Assembly: GCF_900104775.1 (NCBI RefSeq)
Contig: NZ_FNSA01000003.1
Span: 4,884,326-4,948,325 of the forward strand
Origin: Tsukamurella tyrosinosolvens
GTDB lineage: Bacteria; Actinomycetota; Actinomycetes; Mycobacteriales; Mycobacteriaceae
Direction: 5' to 3'
DNA: 64,000 nucleotides
Below the pieces are notes generated by a model, which was given only the letters and a program-made list of their open reading frames with translations, ran no database searches and had not been told where the DNA came from. A program made the position numbers and the translations under genes. Shown piece by piece: positions 51,379 to 61,749 of this stretch (positions are counted from its first letter, which is position 1; each line of letters begins with the position of its first letter).

Positions 51379-52171
51379 GGCAGTGATCCGCGACCGCCGT
51401 GCCCGTACGGTCCGGTGTGAAGAGGTAGTTCCGCACGCCCGGGACCGGGCCGACCGTGGGTTCCCATCGGCCGCGGGAGTACACCGAGCACGTGTACCCG
51501 CGGCGAAGAAGGGTCTCGAACACCTCCGCTGGGGAGCGTCCGAACTTGGACAGGTGCCTGTACTCGATCTCCAACAACCAGGTCGGCGAGAATCGGCGAA
51601 GAGTCTCACCCGCACCATCGAGCATGGCCGCCTCCATCCCCTCGATGTCGGCCTTGACGACGTCGACGCGATCCAGCCCGGCCGCAGCGACGATGGCGTC
51701 CAGTGTGACCACCTCGACGTCGAAGTGGTCGAATCGGGAGAACTCCTCGTGGTTCGGGCCTCGCCTCGTTGCGACCGAGCCGCGACCGACGACGGCACGG
51801 CCTCGCCGGCGAGGTACCTCGAAGGTGACGCGTCCCGCCTGAGAACCAACAGCGCGCCCGACCACGTCGAGTTGCGTCGCCCGCAGCAATCGACGCACCC
51901 ATCGGAGCCAGCTGCACAGCACCGGGTTGGCTTCGATGACGAGGGTGCGGCCGAGCGGAGCTGCCGCGCTGAACTGTGTTGCGTAGAGACCATATTCACC
52001 GCCGATGTCCAGGCAGACGGCATCCACCGGGAGTAGTGCGGCGACCGCGGCCGATTCCGGCTCGACGCACCAGAGGGTCTTCGCGGCCATTCCGAGGCAC
52101 GCGGCCGCGAAGCGATGGCCGGCAGCTGCGCGGGCGGGTGTCGGCCCGGCGGATGCGCGATCCCCCGTCAC
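51269..52171 (-). CDS. FkbM-family SAM-dependent methyltransferase
   Basis: Up to 300 residues from GTG 52171, which overlaps the glycosyltransferase stop (GTGA). Seen: SAM motif VCLDIGGEYGLYATQF (about residues 44-59), LVIEANPVLCSWLR, VVKADIEGMEAAMLDG, and LLEIEYRHL. The last 45 or so residues read antisense through the NTF2-like gene and lack family similarity, so the functional protein probably ends near 51,410. It probably O-methylates a sugar made by the neighbouring glycosyltransferase. The right-arm copy (58,396) is intact and identical in frame. Confidence 0.82.
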   Translation of the reverse strand: MTGDRASAGPTPARAAAGHRFAAACLGMAAKTLWCVEPESAAVAALLPVDAVCLDIGGEYGLYATQFSAAAPLGRTLVIEANPVLCSWLRWVRRLLRATQLDVVGRAVGSQAGRVTFEVPRRRGRAVVGRGSVATRRGPNHEEFSRFDHFDVEVVTLDAIVAAAGLDRVDVVKADIEGMEAAMLDGAGETLRRFSPTWLLEIEYRHLSKFGRSPAEVFETLLRRGYTCSVYSRGRWEPTVGPVPGVRNYLFTPDRTGTAVADHCLTRDRSEEGPRTRACSGPRPPTTGRPGGRGRTSRPR

Positions 52172-53403
52172 GACCGGGTGCCCTTCTCCGCGAGCGATGC
52201 CCCATCCGGGTGCACGACCTCCGCGGCGCGGGAGCCGGCTACCTGCGCGACCACGCCGAGGACGCCGAGCACGAACGGCAGGACGAAGTAGCCTGCACGA
52301 GAAACCGGAGAGACCAGAAAGAGGATCGTGTAACCGGCGGCCGCGAGCAGCAGTATGTCCGTCAGGCCCAGGTGCCTCTTCGCCAGCGCGATCCAGGTGA
52401 TCGCCACCGCGGAAGCCAGCAGGGACGTCACGATGCCGGCGTACCCGAGGAATCCCTTCTCGGCGAGAGCGCCACCGAGTGCGCTTGCGCCGGCGGGCGA
52501 CTCGATCGCAGAGAGACCCAGCGGGAACTCGATAGCGCTCCGCGCGAAACCTCGCGGATCGACCAGCACGGCGGGGAGGACGGCTGCCCCGACGATGGCG
52601 GCGACCACCGCCGCCCACCGACGAATCTCCGCACGACGGCCCCGTCGGACCTGGACGACGATCATCATCGCTGCGAGCGGCCAGAACGTGAACTTGATCG
52701 CACACCCCACACCGACCACGATCGCGTTCAGGCGGTACTCGCCCGTCCAGAGGGTTATCACCGCGAGCCCCGCCAGCGCTGCGACGGGCAGGTCCACTCC
52801 GCCGGTCGCGATCGGGATCGCCACCAACGGGCAAGCGATCATCAGCATCTCTGCGCGTACAGCGATCTTCGTGTCCACCAACCGGCGCAGGCTCACCCAC
52901 GTGACGACGGCGAAGAAGAGCGTGAAGGAGATTCGCGGATCCCCGAGTGGGTTCTCTCCGAACGCGGCGCCAGGAATCCCGAACACGCTCATGAGCGGGA
53001 AGTACGGAAAGACGTCGTCGACAACAGCGGGGTCGGTCACGTACGGGCTCGCGGACGCGAGGGCTCTGATCGCGCCGTCGCGAACGATGCCGACCTCATG
53101 CTGGGAGAGGCCGCGGACGATCAGCGCCACGCCCGGAAGCACCGCGCAGAAGCCGGCCGACACCGCGGCGATCGCACCGATGGACCACCGTCGCCGGAGA
53201 AGCATGCCGGCGCACCCGCAGTAGCCGACGAAGGCGAACATGGCCCAGACCGCGTGGGGTTCCATGCGGGTGGAGGTCCCTAGGACGAACGCATAGACAG
53301 CGAGGCCCACGGCACTCAGCGTGGCGATGGCACGGACTCGATGACCTTCGCGCAGGCACGGAATCATTCTGCGCGACTTGATGTCCCCGTCGATGTCATT
53401 CAT
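52168..53403 (-). CDS. DUF2029/GT87-type membrane glycosyltransferase
   Basis: 411-residue polytopic membrane protein resembling polyprenol-linked mannosyl/arabinosyl transferases (GT-C fold). Seen: about eleven helices starting at VRAIATLSAVGLAVYAFVLG; an external loop with SPYVTDPAVVDDVFPYFPLM after helix 4, and the conserved IATGGVDLPVAALAGLAV and AIKFTFWPLAAMM segments typical of GT87. ATG 53403; GTG 53412 also possible. The stop overlaps the methyltransferase start (coupled). The left-arm frame is intact. Confidence 0.8.
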   Translation of the reverse strand: MNDIDGDIKSRRMIPCLREGHRVRAIATLSAVGLAVYAFVLGTSTRMEPHAVWAMFAFVGYCGCAGMLLRRRWSIGAIAAVSAGFCAVLPGVALIVRGLSQHEVGIVRDGAIRALASASPYVTDPAVVDDVFPYFPLMSVFGIPGAAFGENPLGDPRISFTLFFAVVTWVSLRRLVDTKIAVRAEMLMIACPLVAIPIATGGVDLPVAALAGLAVITLWTGEYRLNAIVVGVGCAIKFTFWPLAAMMIVVQVRRGRRAEIRRWAAVVAAIVGAAVLPAVLVDPRGFARSAIEFPLGLSAIESPAGASALGGALAEKGFLGYAGIVTSLLASAVAITWIALAKRHLGLTDILLLAAAGYTILFLVSPVSRAGYFVLPFVLGVLGVVAQVAGSRAAEVVHPDGASLAEKGTRS

Positions 53404-53508
53404 GCTCTTCACCCTGACCTCCACCTGCGAGAACGGCGTCACTCGAAAGAGCCAACTTTCTCGGCGAGAGCTGCTCGGGCCGGCTGCCCGGGCTACGGTG
53501 GCACCACG

Positions 53509-54656
53509 ATGGATGCCATGAACAGCACGCACGACAGACGCCGAACACCTGGTACCCGGCGCCGATCGCTGGCGCTGGACATCACAGCGTGGATCGCCGC
53601 CGGCGCAATGACGCTGCTCGCTCTGGTGCCGAACGCCACGCTCTTCGCCACCTACGCCACCGGCGTGGCGGTCTCGGTGATCCAGGCGCTTCCGCTCGTC
53701 GTCGTCCGGCGGTGGCCGATCGCGGCGATGGCGGTCCAGTGCGCCGCAATCGTCACGGCATCGGTGCTCGCGGCCGGTGTCGCTTTCCCTGGTCTGCCAC
53801 GACGATTCTCGTCGGGATCGTCGTGATCGGGATCGTCGCGGCCAGGGGCTCGGATCGAACTGTCGCCGTCTGCCTCGCGGCGATCGTCGCGACGGCTGCG
53901 GTCGCCCCGATCCGGCACCACATGCCACTGGGCTACTTCACCGCAGGCGCTCTGGCCGGCGCTGTGTTCGTACTCGTGATCCGGCTGATCGTGCATCTGC
54001 GCGAGACATCGGCGCGCCTGCAGGCGGAGCGACGTTTACGCGCCGTCGACGAGGTCCGAAAGGAGGCCGCAGCGCAGCGCTCCGCCCTGTCCGCTCAGGT
54101 CCACGACATCGTGGGTCATCACCTCGCCGCCATCTCGCTGACCGCGTCGTCCGAAGCCGGGCGCGCGAGCTCCGGCGCCGAGAAGAACCACGCGCTGTCC
54201 GATATCGCGACCTCCGCCGCCCTCGCCCTGTCCGAGATCCGCTCCGTTCTCGACGAAACATCGCTACATCCCGGCCCCGCGACCGAGGCCGACCCCGCCT
54301 CGCTCGCCCAGTTCCTCGCGGGGTGGGAGGACGTCGGAGTGCATATCAACCACAGTGGCGTGAGCATCATCGACGCGGCGGACCCGGCCCTGCGCCACGA
54401 GGCGTACCTGGTGACCCGACAGGCGATCACGAACGCCGTCCAGCACGGCCGGACGAAGTCGGTCCGCCTCATCGTCGCCGACGAAGGCGCGGTTCTCCGA
54501 CTCACGATCGCCAACGACGCGGACCAGGGGGACGTCGTCCTCGGCCGGGGGTTGACGAGCATGCGGACCCGCTTGGCGAAGCACGGCCACGACCTCGCGA
54601 TCCGCACCGGGGATGGTGTCTTCGAGCTCGATGTCACCCTCGTCAAGGAGACTGAG
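53509..54656 (+). CDS. Two-component sensor histidine kinase (HisKA_3 type), frame broken
   Basis: NarL-partner type kinase. Reconstructed from both arms it has four or five N-terminal helices (ITAWIAAGAMTLLALVPNAT onward), a coiled linker (LIVHLRETSARLQAERRLRA), the dimerisation motif VHDIVGHHLAAISLT with the phospho-His, the N-box ITNAVQHGRTKSVRL and the G-box LGRGLTSMRTRLAKHGHDL. In this arm the frame shifts near 53,790 where four C have become three (the right arm has four), and again at the stop (GAGACTGAG here, GAGACTTGAG in the other arm). These are probable sequence errors, not a natural pseudogene. Confidence 0.85.
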
Positions 54657-54658
54657 CG

Positions 54659-55280
54659 GTGGTGTCCGTACTCCTGGCGACGACGATCGACCGTCCGTCG
54701 GCGATTCGGAAAATCCTCGACGGCCACTCTTCGATCACGTCGCGGGAAGCCGTCAACGGGGGTGACGCGTTGATCCAGTCGGCGGCTCGACGTCGACGTC
54801 TGCTTCTCGACATTCGGATGCCGGCTCCTCACCGGCCTCGAGGTCGCCCGCGAGGTGCTCGGTGACCGGACGAGGGCCACGAAAGTCGTGCTCCTAACGA
54901 CGTTCGACCTCGACGAATACGTCTATGAGGCCCTTCGTCTCGGCGTGAGGGCTCCTGGTCATCCTCGACACCCGACATGATCACGTCGGCGATCCTCGAG
55001 GCCGGTAACGGGGAACGTCTGCTCTCCCGTCCGTCACGGTACGGCTTGGTGAAGAAGTACTCGCGCGCGTTACCGCACGTCGACACACAGCTCCTCGCCC
55101 CCCTCACCGGGCGGAGAACGCGAGGTGCTCAAAGCATAGCACAGGGATGTCCAACAGGGAGATCGCCGCCGACCTCGTCATCGCGAGGAGACCGTCAAGA
55201 CCCACATCGGGCGGATCCTGCACAAGCTGCAGGCTCGCGACCGCACACAGGTGTGGCTCGGTAACAACGCCTCGCGCTGA
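54659..55280 (+). CDS. NarL/FixJ-family response regulator, frame heavily disrupted
   Basis: Cognate regulator following the kinase. Combining both arms gives the receiver start MVSVLLADDDPTVRAAIRKI with the acidic pocket, then MLLDIRMP with the phospho-Asp, [17 protein letters not shown], and a C-terminal LuxR helix-turn-helix of [20 protein letters not shown] followed by [10 protein letters not shown]. Neither arm alone is open for more than about 60-90 codons. The gene ends at the exact centre of the palindrome, and the two arms disagree most in the last 30 bases (about 55,250-55,276 against 55,291-55,318). Confidence 0.75.
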
Positions 55281-55290
55281 CGATCGTCAG
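55277..55290. repeat. Centre of the giant palindrome
   Basis: CTGACGATCGTCAG is a perfect 14-base palindrome whose centre (55,283/55,284) is the symmetry axis of the whole inverted repeat. There is no spacer. The TGA stop codon of the response regulator is part of it on both strands. Confidence 0.95.
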
Positions 55291-55909
55291 CCGAGTCGTT
55301 CTCGTACCAGAACCACCACGGCTGTGTGCGGTCGCGGAGCTGCAGCTTGTGCAGGATCCGCCCGATGTGGGTCTTGACGGTCTCCTCGGCGATGACGAGG
55401 TCGGCGGCGATCTCCCTGTTGGACAGCCCTGTTGCTATCGCTTAGCACCTCGCGTTCTCGCCGGTGAGGCGGGCGAGAGCTGTGTGTCACGTGCCGGTAC
55501 GCGCGCGAGTACTTCTTCACCAGCCGTACCGTGACGGACGGGGAGAGCAGTACGTCCCGTTGACGGCCTCGAGGATCGCCGAGTGATCATGTCGGGTGTC
55601 GAGGACTTGACCAGGAAGCCGCTCACGCCGAACAAGGCCTCATAGACGTATTCGTCGAGTCGAACGTCGTGAGGAGCACGACTTTCGTGGCCCTCGTCCG
55701 GTCACCGAGCACCTCGCGGCGACCTCGAGCGGTGAGGAGCGGCATCCGATGTCGAGAAGCATGACTCGACGTCGAGGCCGCGCGACTGGATCACGCGTCA
55801 CCCCGTTGACGGCTTCGCCGGCGACGGTGATCGAAGAGTGGCCGTCGAGGATTTTCCGAATCGCCGCACGGACGGTCGGATCGTCGTCGGCCAGGAGTAC
55901 GGACACCAC
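55287..55909 (-). pseudogene. Right-arm copy of the response regulator gene, disrupted
   Basis: Mirror of the gene at 54,659. Its first 30 codons are intact (MVSVLLADDDPTVRAAIRKI, better than the left arm), then several single-base losses break the frame between 55,430 and 55,820. The final segment (TVKTHIGRI reading) is readable but in a different frame. Probable sequence error. Confidence 0.8.
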
Positions 55910-55912
55910 CGC

Positions 55913-57060
55913 TCAAGTCTCCTTGACGAGGGTGACATCGAGCTCGAAGACACCATCCCCGGTGCGGATCGCGAGGTCGTGGCCGTGCTTCGCCAAGCGG
56001 GTCCGCATGCTCGTCAACCCCCGGCCGAGGACGACGTCCCCCTGGTCCGCGTCGTTGGCGATCGTGAGTCGGAGAACCGCGCCTTCGTCGGCGACGATGA
56101 GGCGGACCGACTTCGTCCGGCCGTGCTGGACGGCGTTCGTGATCGCCTGTCGGGTCACCAGGTACGCCTCGTGGCGCAGGGCCGGGTCCGCCGCGTCGAT
56201 GATGCTCACGCCACTGTGGTTGATATGCACTCCGACGTCCTCCCACCCCGCGAGGAACTGGGCGAGCGAGGCGGGGTCGGCCTCGGTCGCGGGGCCGGGA
56301 TGTAGCGATGTTTCGTCGAGAACGGAGCGGATCTCGGACAGGGCGAGGGCGGCGGAGGTCGCGATATCGGACAGCGCGTGGTTCTTCTCGGCGCCGGAGC
56401 TCGCGCGCCCGGCTTCGGACGACGCGGTCAGCGAGATGGCGGCGAGGTGATGACCCACGATGTCGTGGACCTGAGCGGACAGGGCGGAGCGCTGCGCTGC
56501 GGCCTCCTTTCGGACCTCGTCGACGGCGCGTAAACGTCGCTCCGCCTGCAGGCGCGCCGATGTCTCGCGCAGATGCACGATCAGCCGGATCACGAGTACG
56601 AACACAGCGCCGGCCAGAGCGCCTGCGGTGAAGTAGCCCAGTGGCATGTGGTGCCGGATCGGGGCGACCGCAGCCGTCGCGACGATCGCCGCGAGGCAGA
56701 CGGCGACAGTTCGATCCGAGCCCCTGGCCGCGACGATCCCGATCACGACGATCCGACGAGAATCGTCGTGGCAGACCAGGGGAAAGCGACACCGGCCGCG
56801 AGCACCGATGCCGTGACGATTGCGGCGCACTGGACCGCCATCGCCGCGATCGGCCACCGCCGGACGACGGACGAGCGGAAGCGCCTGGATCACCGAGACC
56901 GCCACGCCGGTGGCGTAGGTGGCGAAGAGCGTGGCGTTCGGCACCAGAGCGAGCAGCGTCATTGCGCCGGCGGCGATCCACGCTGTGATGTCCAGCGCCA
57001 GCGATCGGCGCCGGGTACCAGGTGTTCGGCGTTGTCGTGCGTGCTGTTCATGGCATCCAT
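55913..57060 (-). pseudogene. Right-arm copy of the histidine kinase gene
   Basis: Mirror of the gene at 53,509. From about 56,750 down to the TGA at 55,913 the frame is open and carries VHDIVGHHLAAISLT through the G-box, ending LVKET. Upstream it has compensating single-base losses (for example two G for three near 56,755, and a missing base near 56,868) that scramble about 40 residues of the membrane domain. It has the extra C that the left arm lacks, so the two arms correct one another. Confidence 0.85.
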
Positions 57061-57166
57061 CGTGGTGCCACCGTAGCCCGGGCAGCCGGCCCCGAGCAGC
57101 TCTCGCCGAGAAAGTTGGCTCTTTCGAGTGACGCCGTTCTCGCAGGTGGAGGTCAGGGTGAAGAGC

Positions 57167-58399
57167 ATGAATGACATCGACGGGGACATCAAGTCGCGCA
57201 GAATGATTCCGTGCCTGCGCGAAGGTCATCGAGTCCGTGCCATCGCCACGCTGAGTGCCGTGGGCCTCGCTGTCTATGCGTTCGTCCTAGGGACCTCCAC
57301 CGCATGGAACCCCACGCGGTCTGGGCCATGTTCGCCTTCGTCGGCTACTGCGGGTGCGCCGGCATGCTTCTCCGGCGACGGTGGTCCATCGGTGCGATCG
57401 CCGCGGTGTCGGCCGGCTTCTGCGCGGTGCTTCCGGGCGTGGCGCTGATCGTCCGCGGCCTCTCCCAGCATGAGGTCGGCATCGTTCGCGACGGCGCGAT
57501 CAGAGCCCTCGCGTCCGCGAGCCCGTACGTGACCGACCCGCTGTTGTCGACGACGTCTTTCCGTACTTCCCGCTCATGAGCGTGTTCGGGATTCCTGGCG
57601 CCGCGTTCGGAGAGAACCCACTCGGGGATCCGCGAATCTCCTTCACGCTCTTCTTCGCCGTCGTCACGTGGGTGAGCCTGCGCCGGTTGGTGGACACGAA
57701 ATCGCTGTACGCGCAGAGATGCTGATGATCGCTTGCCCGTTGGTGGCGATCCCGATCGCGACCGGCGGAGTGGACCTGCCCGTCGCAGCGCTGGCGGGGC
57801 TCGCGGTGATAACCCTCTGGACGGGCGAGTACCGCCTGAACGCGATCGTGGTCGGTGTGGGGTGTGCGATCAAGTTCACGTTCTGGCCGCTCGCAGCGAT
57901 GATGATCGTCGTCCAGGTCCGACGGGGCCGTCGTGCGGAGATTCGTCGGTGGGCGGCGGTGGTCGCCGCCATCGTCGGGGCAGCCGTCCTCCCCGCCGTG
58001 CTGGTCGATCCGCGAGGTTTCGCGCGGAGCGCTATCGAGTTCCCGCTGGGTCTCTCTGCGATCGAGTCGCCCGCCGGCGCAAGCGCACTCGGTGGCGCTC
58101 TCGCCGAGAAGGGATTCCTCGGGTACGCCGGCATCGTGACGTCCCTGCTGGCTTCCGCGGTGGCGATCACCTGGATCGCGCTGGCGAAGAGGCACCTGGG
58201 CCTGACGGACATACTGCTGCTCGCGGCCGCCGGTTACACGATCCTCTTTCTGGTCTCTCCGGTTTCTCGTGCAGGCTACTTCGTCCTGCCGTTCGTGCTC
58301 GGCGTCCTCGGCGTGGTCGCGCAGGTAGCCGGCTCCCGCGCCGCGGAGGTCGTGCACCCGGATGGGGCATCGCTCGCGGAGAAGGGCACCCGGTCGTGA
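57167..58399 (+). pseudogene. Right-arm copy of the membrane glycosyltransferase gene, frameshifted
   Basis: Mirror of 52,168-53,403. At least three single-base losses: near 57,301 (three C to two), near 57,538 (four C to three) and near 57,700 (GAAGATCG to GAAATCG). From about 57,715 to the stop the frame is open and identical in sense to the left arm. Confidence 0.88.
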
Positions 58400-59298
58400 C
58401 GGGGGATCGCGCATCCGCCGGGCCGACACCCGCCCGCGCAGCTGCCGGCCATCGCTTCGCGGCCGCGTGCCTCGGAATGGCCGCGAAGACCCTCTGGTGC
58501 GTCGAGCCGGAATCGGCCGCGGTCGCCGCACTACTCCCGGTGGATGCCGTCTGCCTGGACATCGGCGGTGAATATGGTCTCTACGCAACACAGTTCAGCG
58601 CGGCAGCTCCGCTCGGCCGCACCCTCGTCATCGAAGCCAACCCGGTGCTGTGCAGCTGGCTCCGATGGGTGCGTCGATTGCTGCGGGCGACGCAACTCGA
58701 CGTGGTCGGGCGCGCTGTTGGTTCTCAGGCGGGACGCGTCACCTTCGAGGTACCTCGCCGGCGAGGCCGTGCCGTCGTCGGTCGCGGCTCGGTCGCAACG
58801 AGGCGAGGCCCGAACCACGAGGAGTTCTCCCGATTCGACCACTTCGACGTCGAGGTGGTCACACTGGACGCCATCGTCGCTGCGGCCGGGCTGGATCGCG
58901 TCGACGTCGTCAAGGCCGACATCGAGGGGATGGAGGCGGCCATGCTCGATGGTGCGGGTGAGACTCTTCGCCGATTCTCGCCGACCTGGTTGTTGGAGAT
59001 CGAGTACAGGCACCTGTCCAAGTTCGGACGCTCCCCAGCGGAGGTGTTCGAGACCCTTCTTCGCCGCGGGTACACGTGCTCGGTGTACTCCCGCGGCCGA
59101 TGGGAACCCACGGTCGGCCCGGTCCCGGGCGTGCGGAACTACCTCTTCACACCGGACCGTACGGGCACGGCGGTCGCGGATCACTGCCTCACACGGGATC
59201 GATCGGAGGAAGGACCGCGGACACGGGCGTGTTCTGGGCCGCGGCCACCCACCACCGGTCGGCCCGGCGGACGAGGACGTACATCGCGACCTCGCTGA
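58396..59298 (+). CDS. Right-arm copy of the FkbM methyltransferase gene, intact
   Basis: Mirror of 51,269-52,171 with no frame change: the same SAM motif DIGGEYGLYATQF and ADIEGMEAAMLDG. Probably the same physical gene sequenced a second time in reverse. Confidence 0.85.
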   Translation: MTGDRASAGPTPARAAAGHRFAAACLGMAAKTLWCVEPESAAVAALLPVDAVCLDIGGEYGLYATQFSAAAPLGRTLVIEANPVLCSWLRWVRRLLRATQLDVVGRAVGSQAGRVTFEVPRRRGRAVVGRGSVATRRGPNHEEFSRFDHFDVEVVTLDAIVAAAGLDRVDVVKADIEGMEAAMLDGAGETLRRFSPTWLLEIEYRHLSKFGRSPAEVFETLLRRGYTCSVYSRGRWEPTVGPVPGVRNYLFTPDRTGTAVADHCLTRDRSEEGPRTRACSGPRPPTTGRPGGRGRTSRPR

Positions 59299-59623
59299 AA
59301 CCGCCGTTGAGCGCTGTGCGGCAGACCTGCGCGACAACGACATCGGGAGCGGGATGCGTTGATCCGATGACCTCGAACCGCGACGCGGGTTCGACGGGGG
59401 TGTCGCCCATCATGCGGTGATGGGCGGAGTTGAGTGCGGGGAACCCCGCAAGCCACTGGCCCTTCGGTGTTCCCCACAGAATGTCATCAGCGAACGTCGA
59501 GTCGTACTGGTCGGCGTCGCCGCTGTCGAATCCGGCTTGGAGCACGGAGACGAGCCGCTCCACGGCGGCGTCGGCGTCGGGATCACGGTGATCGAGGGCG
59601 GGGCGGTGGAGTTCGGTGGACAT
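59189..59623 (-). CDS. Right-arm copy of the NTF2-like gene, intact
   Basis: Mirror of 50,944-51,378, with the same 144-residue product and the same overlap with the methyltransferase copy. See the left-arm entry for function. Confidence 0.85.
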   Translation of the reverse strand: MSTELHRPALDHRDPDADAAVERLVSVLQAGFDSGDADQYDSTFADDILWGTPKGQWLAGFPALNSAHHRMMGDTPVEPASRFEVIGSTHPAPDVVVAQVCRTALNGGFSEVAMYVLVRRADRWWVAAAQNTPVSAVLPPIDPV

Positions 59624-59787
59624 GACCCGACGGTAGGAGCTCAACTCCGCTTGGGGTCAAGGTCGCTGCTGCGCGGCCAGGAGGTGGTCGCGTTGCGGGC
59701 GCATCGGTGATGTCTCGTTCCCGCCAGCGTGGGAGCCGTACGCTTCGTAGTTTCGAAGGCGTGACCAGAACCAGGGAAGCAACCGCA

Positions 59788-60963
59788 ATGACCAGCGCGA
59801 CCGTCCTTTTCATGTCCGTCGCGGCCGCGCTGGGGACCGCGACGATCTACCCGCTTCAGCCGGCGATCGCCGATGTCGCGGCGTCATTCGGCACCGGCAT
59901 CGGCGCCGTCGGCGTCGCACTCTCGTGCGGACCGGTCGGCTACATGCTCGGGTTGGCGCTCCTGGTGCCGCTCGTGGACCGGTTCCCGCCCCGCTCCGTC
60001 CTCGCGCTGCAATTCGCGGCGTTGGCGGTCGCGCTCGCCGCGACGGTCGTCGCCCCCTCTGCCGCGGTGCTCGGAGTGGTCCTCCTGGTCACGGGCGCAT
60101 GCTCGTCGGTCGGCGCGGGTCTGAGTTCCCTCGTCGGCCGCCTCGCGCCGGTCGGCAGGCGCTCGACGGATCTCGGGATCGTCACCGCCGGAATCTCGGC
60201 GGGAATCCTCATCGGTCGCATCGCCGGCGGATGGCTCAGTGATGAGATCGGCTGGAGGGCGATGCTGCTCACCGCCGCGGCCGCGTGCGCGATCGTCGCG
60301 GTGGTCTCGGCGGCGATTCTCCCCGCGGAGCGCGGCCTGGTCACCCAGTCCTACATCTCCGGGCTGTGGTCCATGCCGGGCCTGCTCCGTCGCTCCGCCA
60401 CGCTGCGCGGCGCCGCCTTCCGGGGCGCGCTGTGGTTCTTCGCCTTCTGCGCCGTGTGGTCCGGACTCGCCGTGGCGTTGTCGCAGCCGCCGCGCTCCCT
60501 GAGCGCTGAAAGGATCGGGCTCTACGCGCTGGCTGGACTGGCCGGCATCGTCGCGACCCGCATCGCCGGTCGTTGGACCGACCGCGTCGGTGCCCGTCCC
60601 GTGATCCTCGCCGGCCTGGTGCTCGCTGCGGCTGCTTGCGTGGCCCTGGCCGTCGGCCTGAACGACGCCGTGGTCACTCTGATCGCGCTCGCCGCCTTCG
60701 ACGCCGGGCTCTTCGCCGCACAGGTGGCGAACCAATCCACCGTCCTGGACATCGATCCGGCGGCGCCGGCCCGCTACAACGGTGTGTACATGCTCGTCTA
60801 TTTCGTCGGGGGCAGCGCCGGCGCGGCCTTCGGCGCGAGTGCAGCCGCCGCCGTCGGCTGGGGATGGGTCACAGGAGCGTGCATAGTCGCGATCGGTCTG
60901 GCTGCGGTCCTCACCGGGCCGGACGCGGGCAGCCGCCCCACGAGGATTCGGGCGCTATCTGAC
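59788..60963 (+). pseudogene. Right-arm copy of the MFS transporter gene, altered at the 3' end
   Basis: Mirror of 49,604-50,779. The frame is intact through about residue 385 and then shifts near 60,945, where left-arm RPTRDSGAI-stop becomes RPTRIRAL with read-through into the opposite-strand regulator copy. All transmembrane segments are preserved. Confidence 0.85.
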
Positions 60964-61676
60964 GGGCGCGAGGCTGTCGCGGAGCTCGGCGAGCCACGCG
61001 CGGTAGTCGTCGTACAACGACGTCAGCTGGGCGGCGGGCCAGTCCACGGGCAGGAACTCCGCCGGAGGAGCGGGTCGGTCTGCAGGTGGTGCACCGCCGC
61101 GACCATGGTCCGGAACCTGGCGGGCTCGTCGTCGACGGCCGCGATCAGCGCCAGGTACTCGTTGCCGCGCGCGGACCAGGCGGGGAGGTCCACAGCTGCG
61201 CGGCGAGTGCCGCCGGGTCGGAGGTGGGTCGGGACTCGAAGCAGACCGAGACGTCGAGGAGGGCCTGCGGCCAGCGGCGGCGGAGGTTCGCGGGGCGGGT
61301 CCAGACACCCTCCCGGAGCTCGGCGACGCGCTGCCGGCGCATCTCCTCGCAGTGCGACCCGGTCCGCGGCGCTGCGGCCGGTCGCGGTGACGACCGCCAT
61401 CTCCCAGGTCCCGGTCCAGTCCCGTTGCTCCGGCGGCTGCGCGTAGCGCTGGCGCTGCGCCAGCCGCTCGGAGAGCGTGTACACGCCGCGATCGCGAGTG
61501 AGGTCGCCGTTCGCCACCATCCGGGTGAGGGCGACCCGCGTCGTCGATTCCGTGATACCGAAAAGGTCCATCGCGCCGATGATCTCGCGCCCGCTGAGCG
61601 TAGGCGGATTCGCGCCGAGGAGCAGGCTCAAGACAGCGGATCGCGCTGTCACCGGGGGTACGAGAGCGCTGTCCAT
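60955..61676 (-). pseudogene. Right-arm copy of the PaaX-like regulator gene, frameshifted
   Basis: Mirror of 48,886-49,611. The winged-helix domain reads correctly from ATG 61676 to about residue 107, where GCGCGAGGAG has become GCGAGGAG near 61,350, and further losses occur near 61,190 and 61,065. The C-terminal half is out of frame. Confidence 0.88.
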
Positions 61677-61749
61677 CAGGGGAACAGGTTACACCGGCGC
61701 GATCATTACAACATTGCGTCGGATGATTGAAATATGTAATGCTTCGGGC

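Larger units (their letters stand above)
46555..55283 (+). repeat. Giant inverted repeat, left arm
   Basis: 8,729 bases whose reverse complement continues as 55,284-64,000. Landmarks pair by a constant sum: 50,779 with 59,788 (110,567), 48,812 with 61,750 (110,562), 46,555 with 64,000 (110,555). The falling sum shows net base loss in the right arm. The left arm keeps open frames up to about 53,790; between there and the fold it also carries single-base losses. The repeat may extend beyond the right edge. Confidence 0.97.

Noticed and set aside
53403..53928. Upstream extension of the glycosyltransferase frame to 586 codons
   Set aside because: The added 175 residues are Arg-rich antisense of the histidine kinase and lie before a clean ATG with a membrane N-terminus.
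55277..55290. A natural linear-replicon telomere or replication origin at the palindrome centre
   Set aside because: No telomere-protein, protelomerase, partition or replication gene is nearby, and the axis falls at the end of a response regulator gene. Kept only as a testable alternative.
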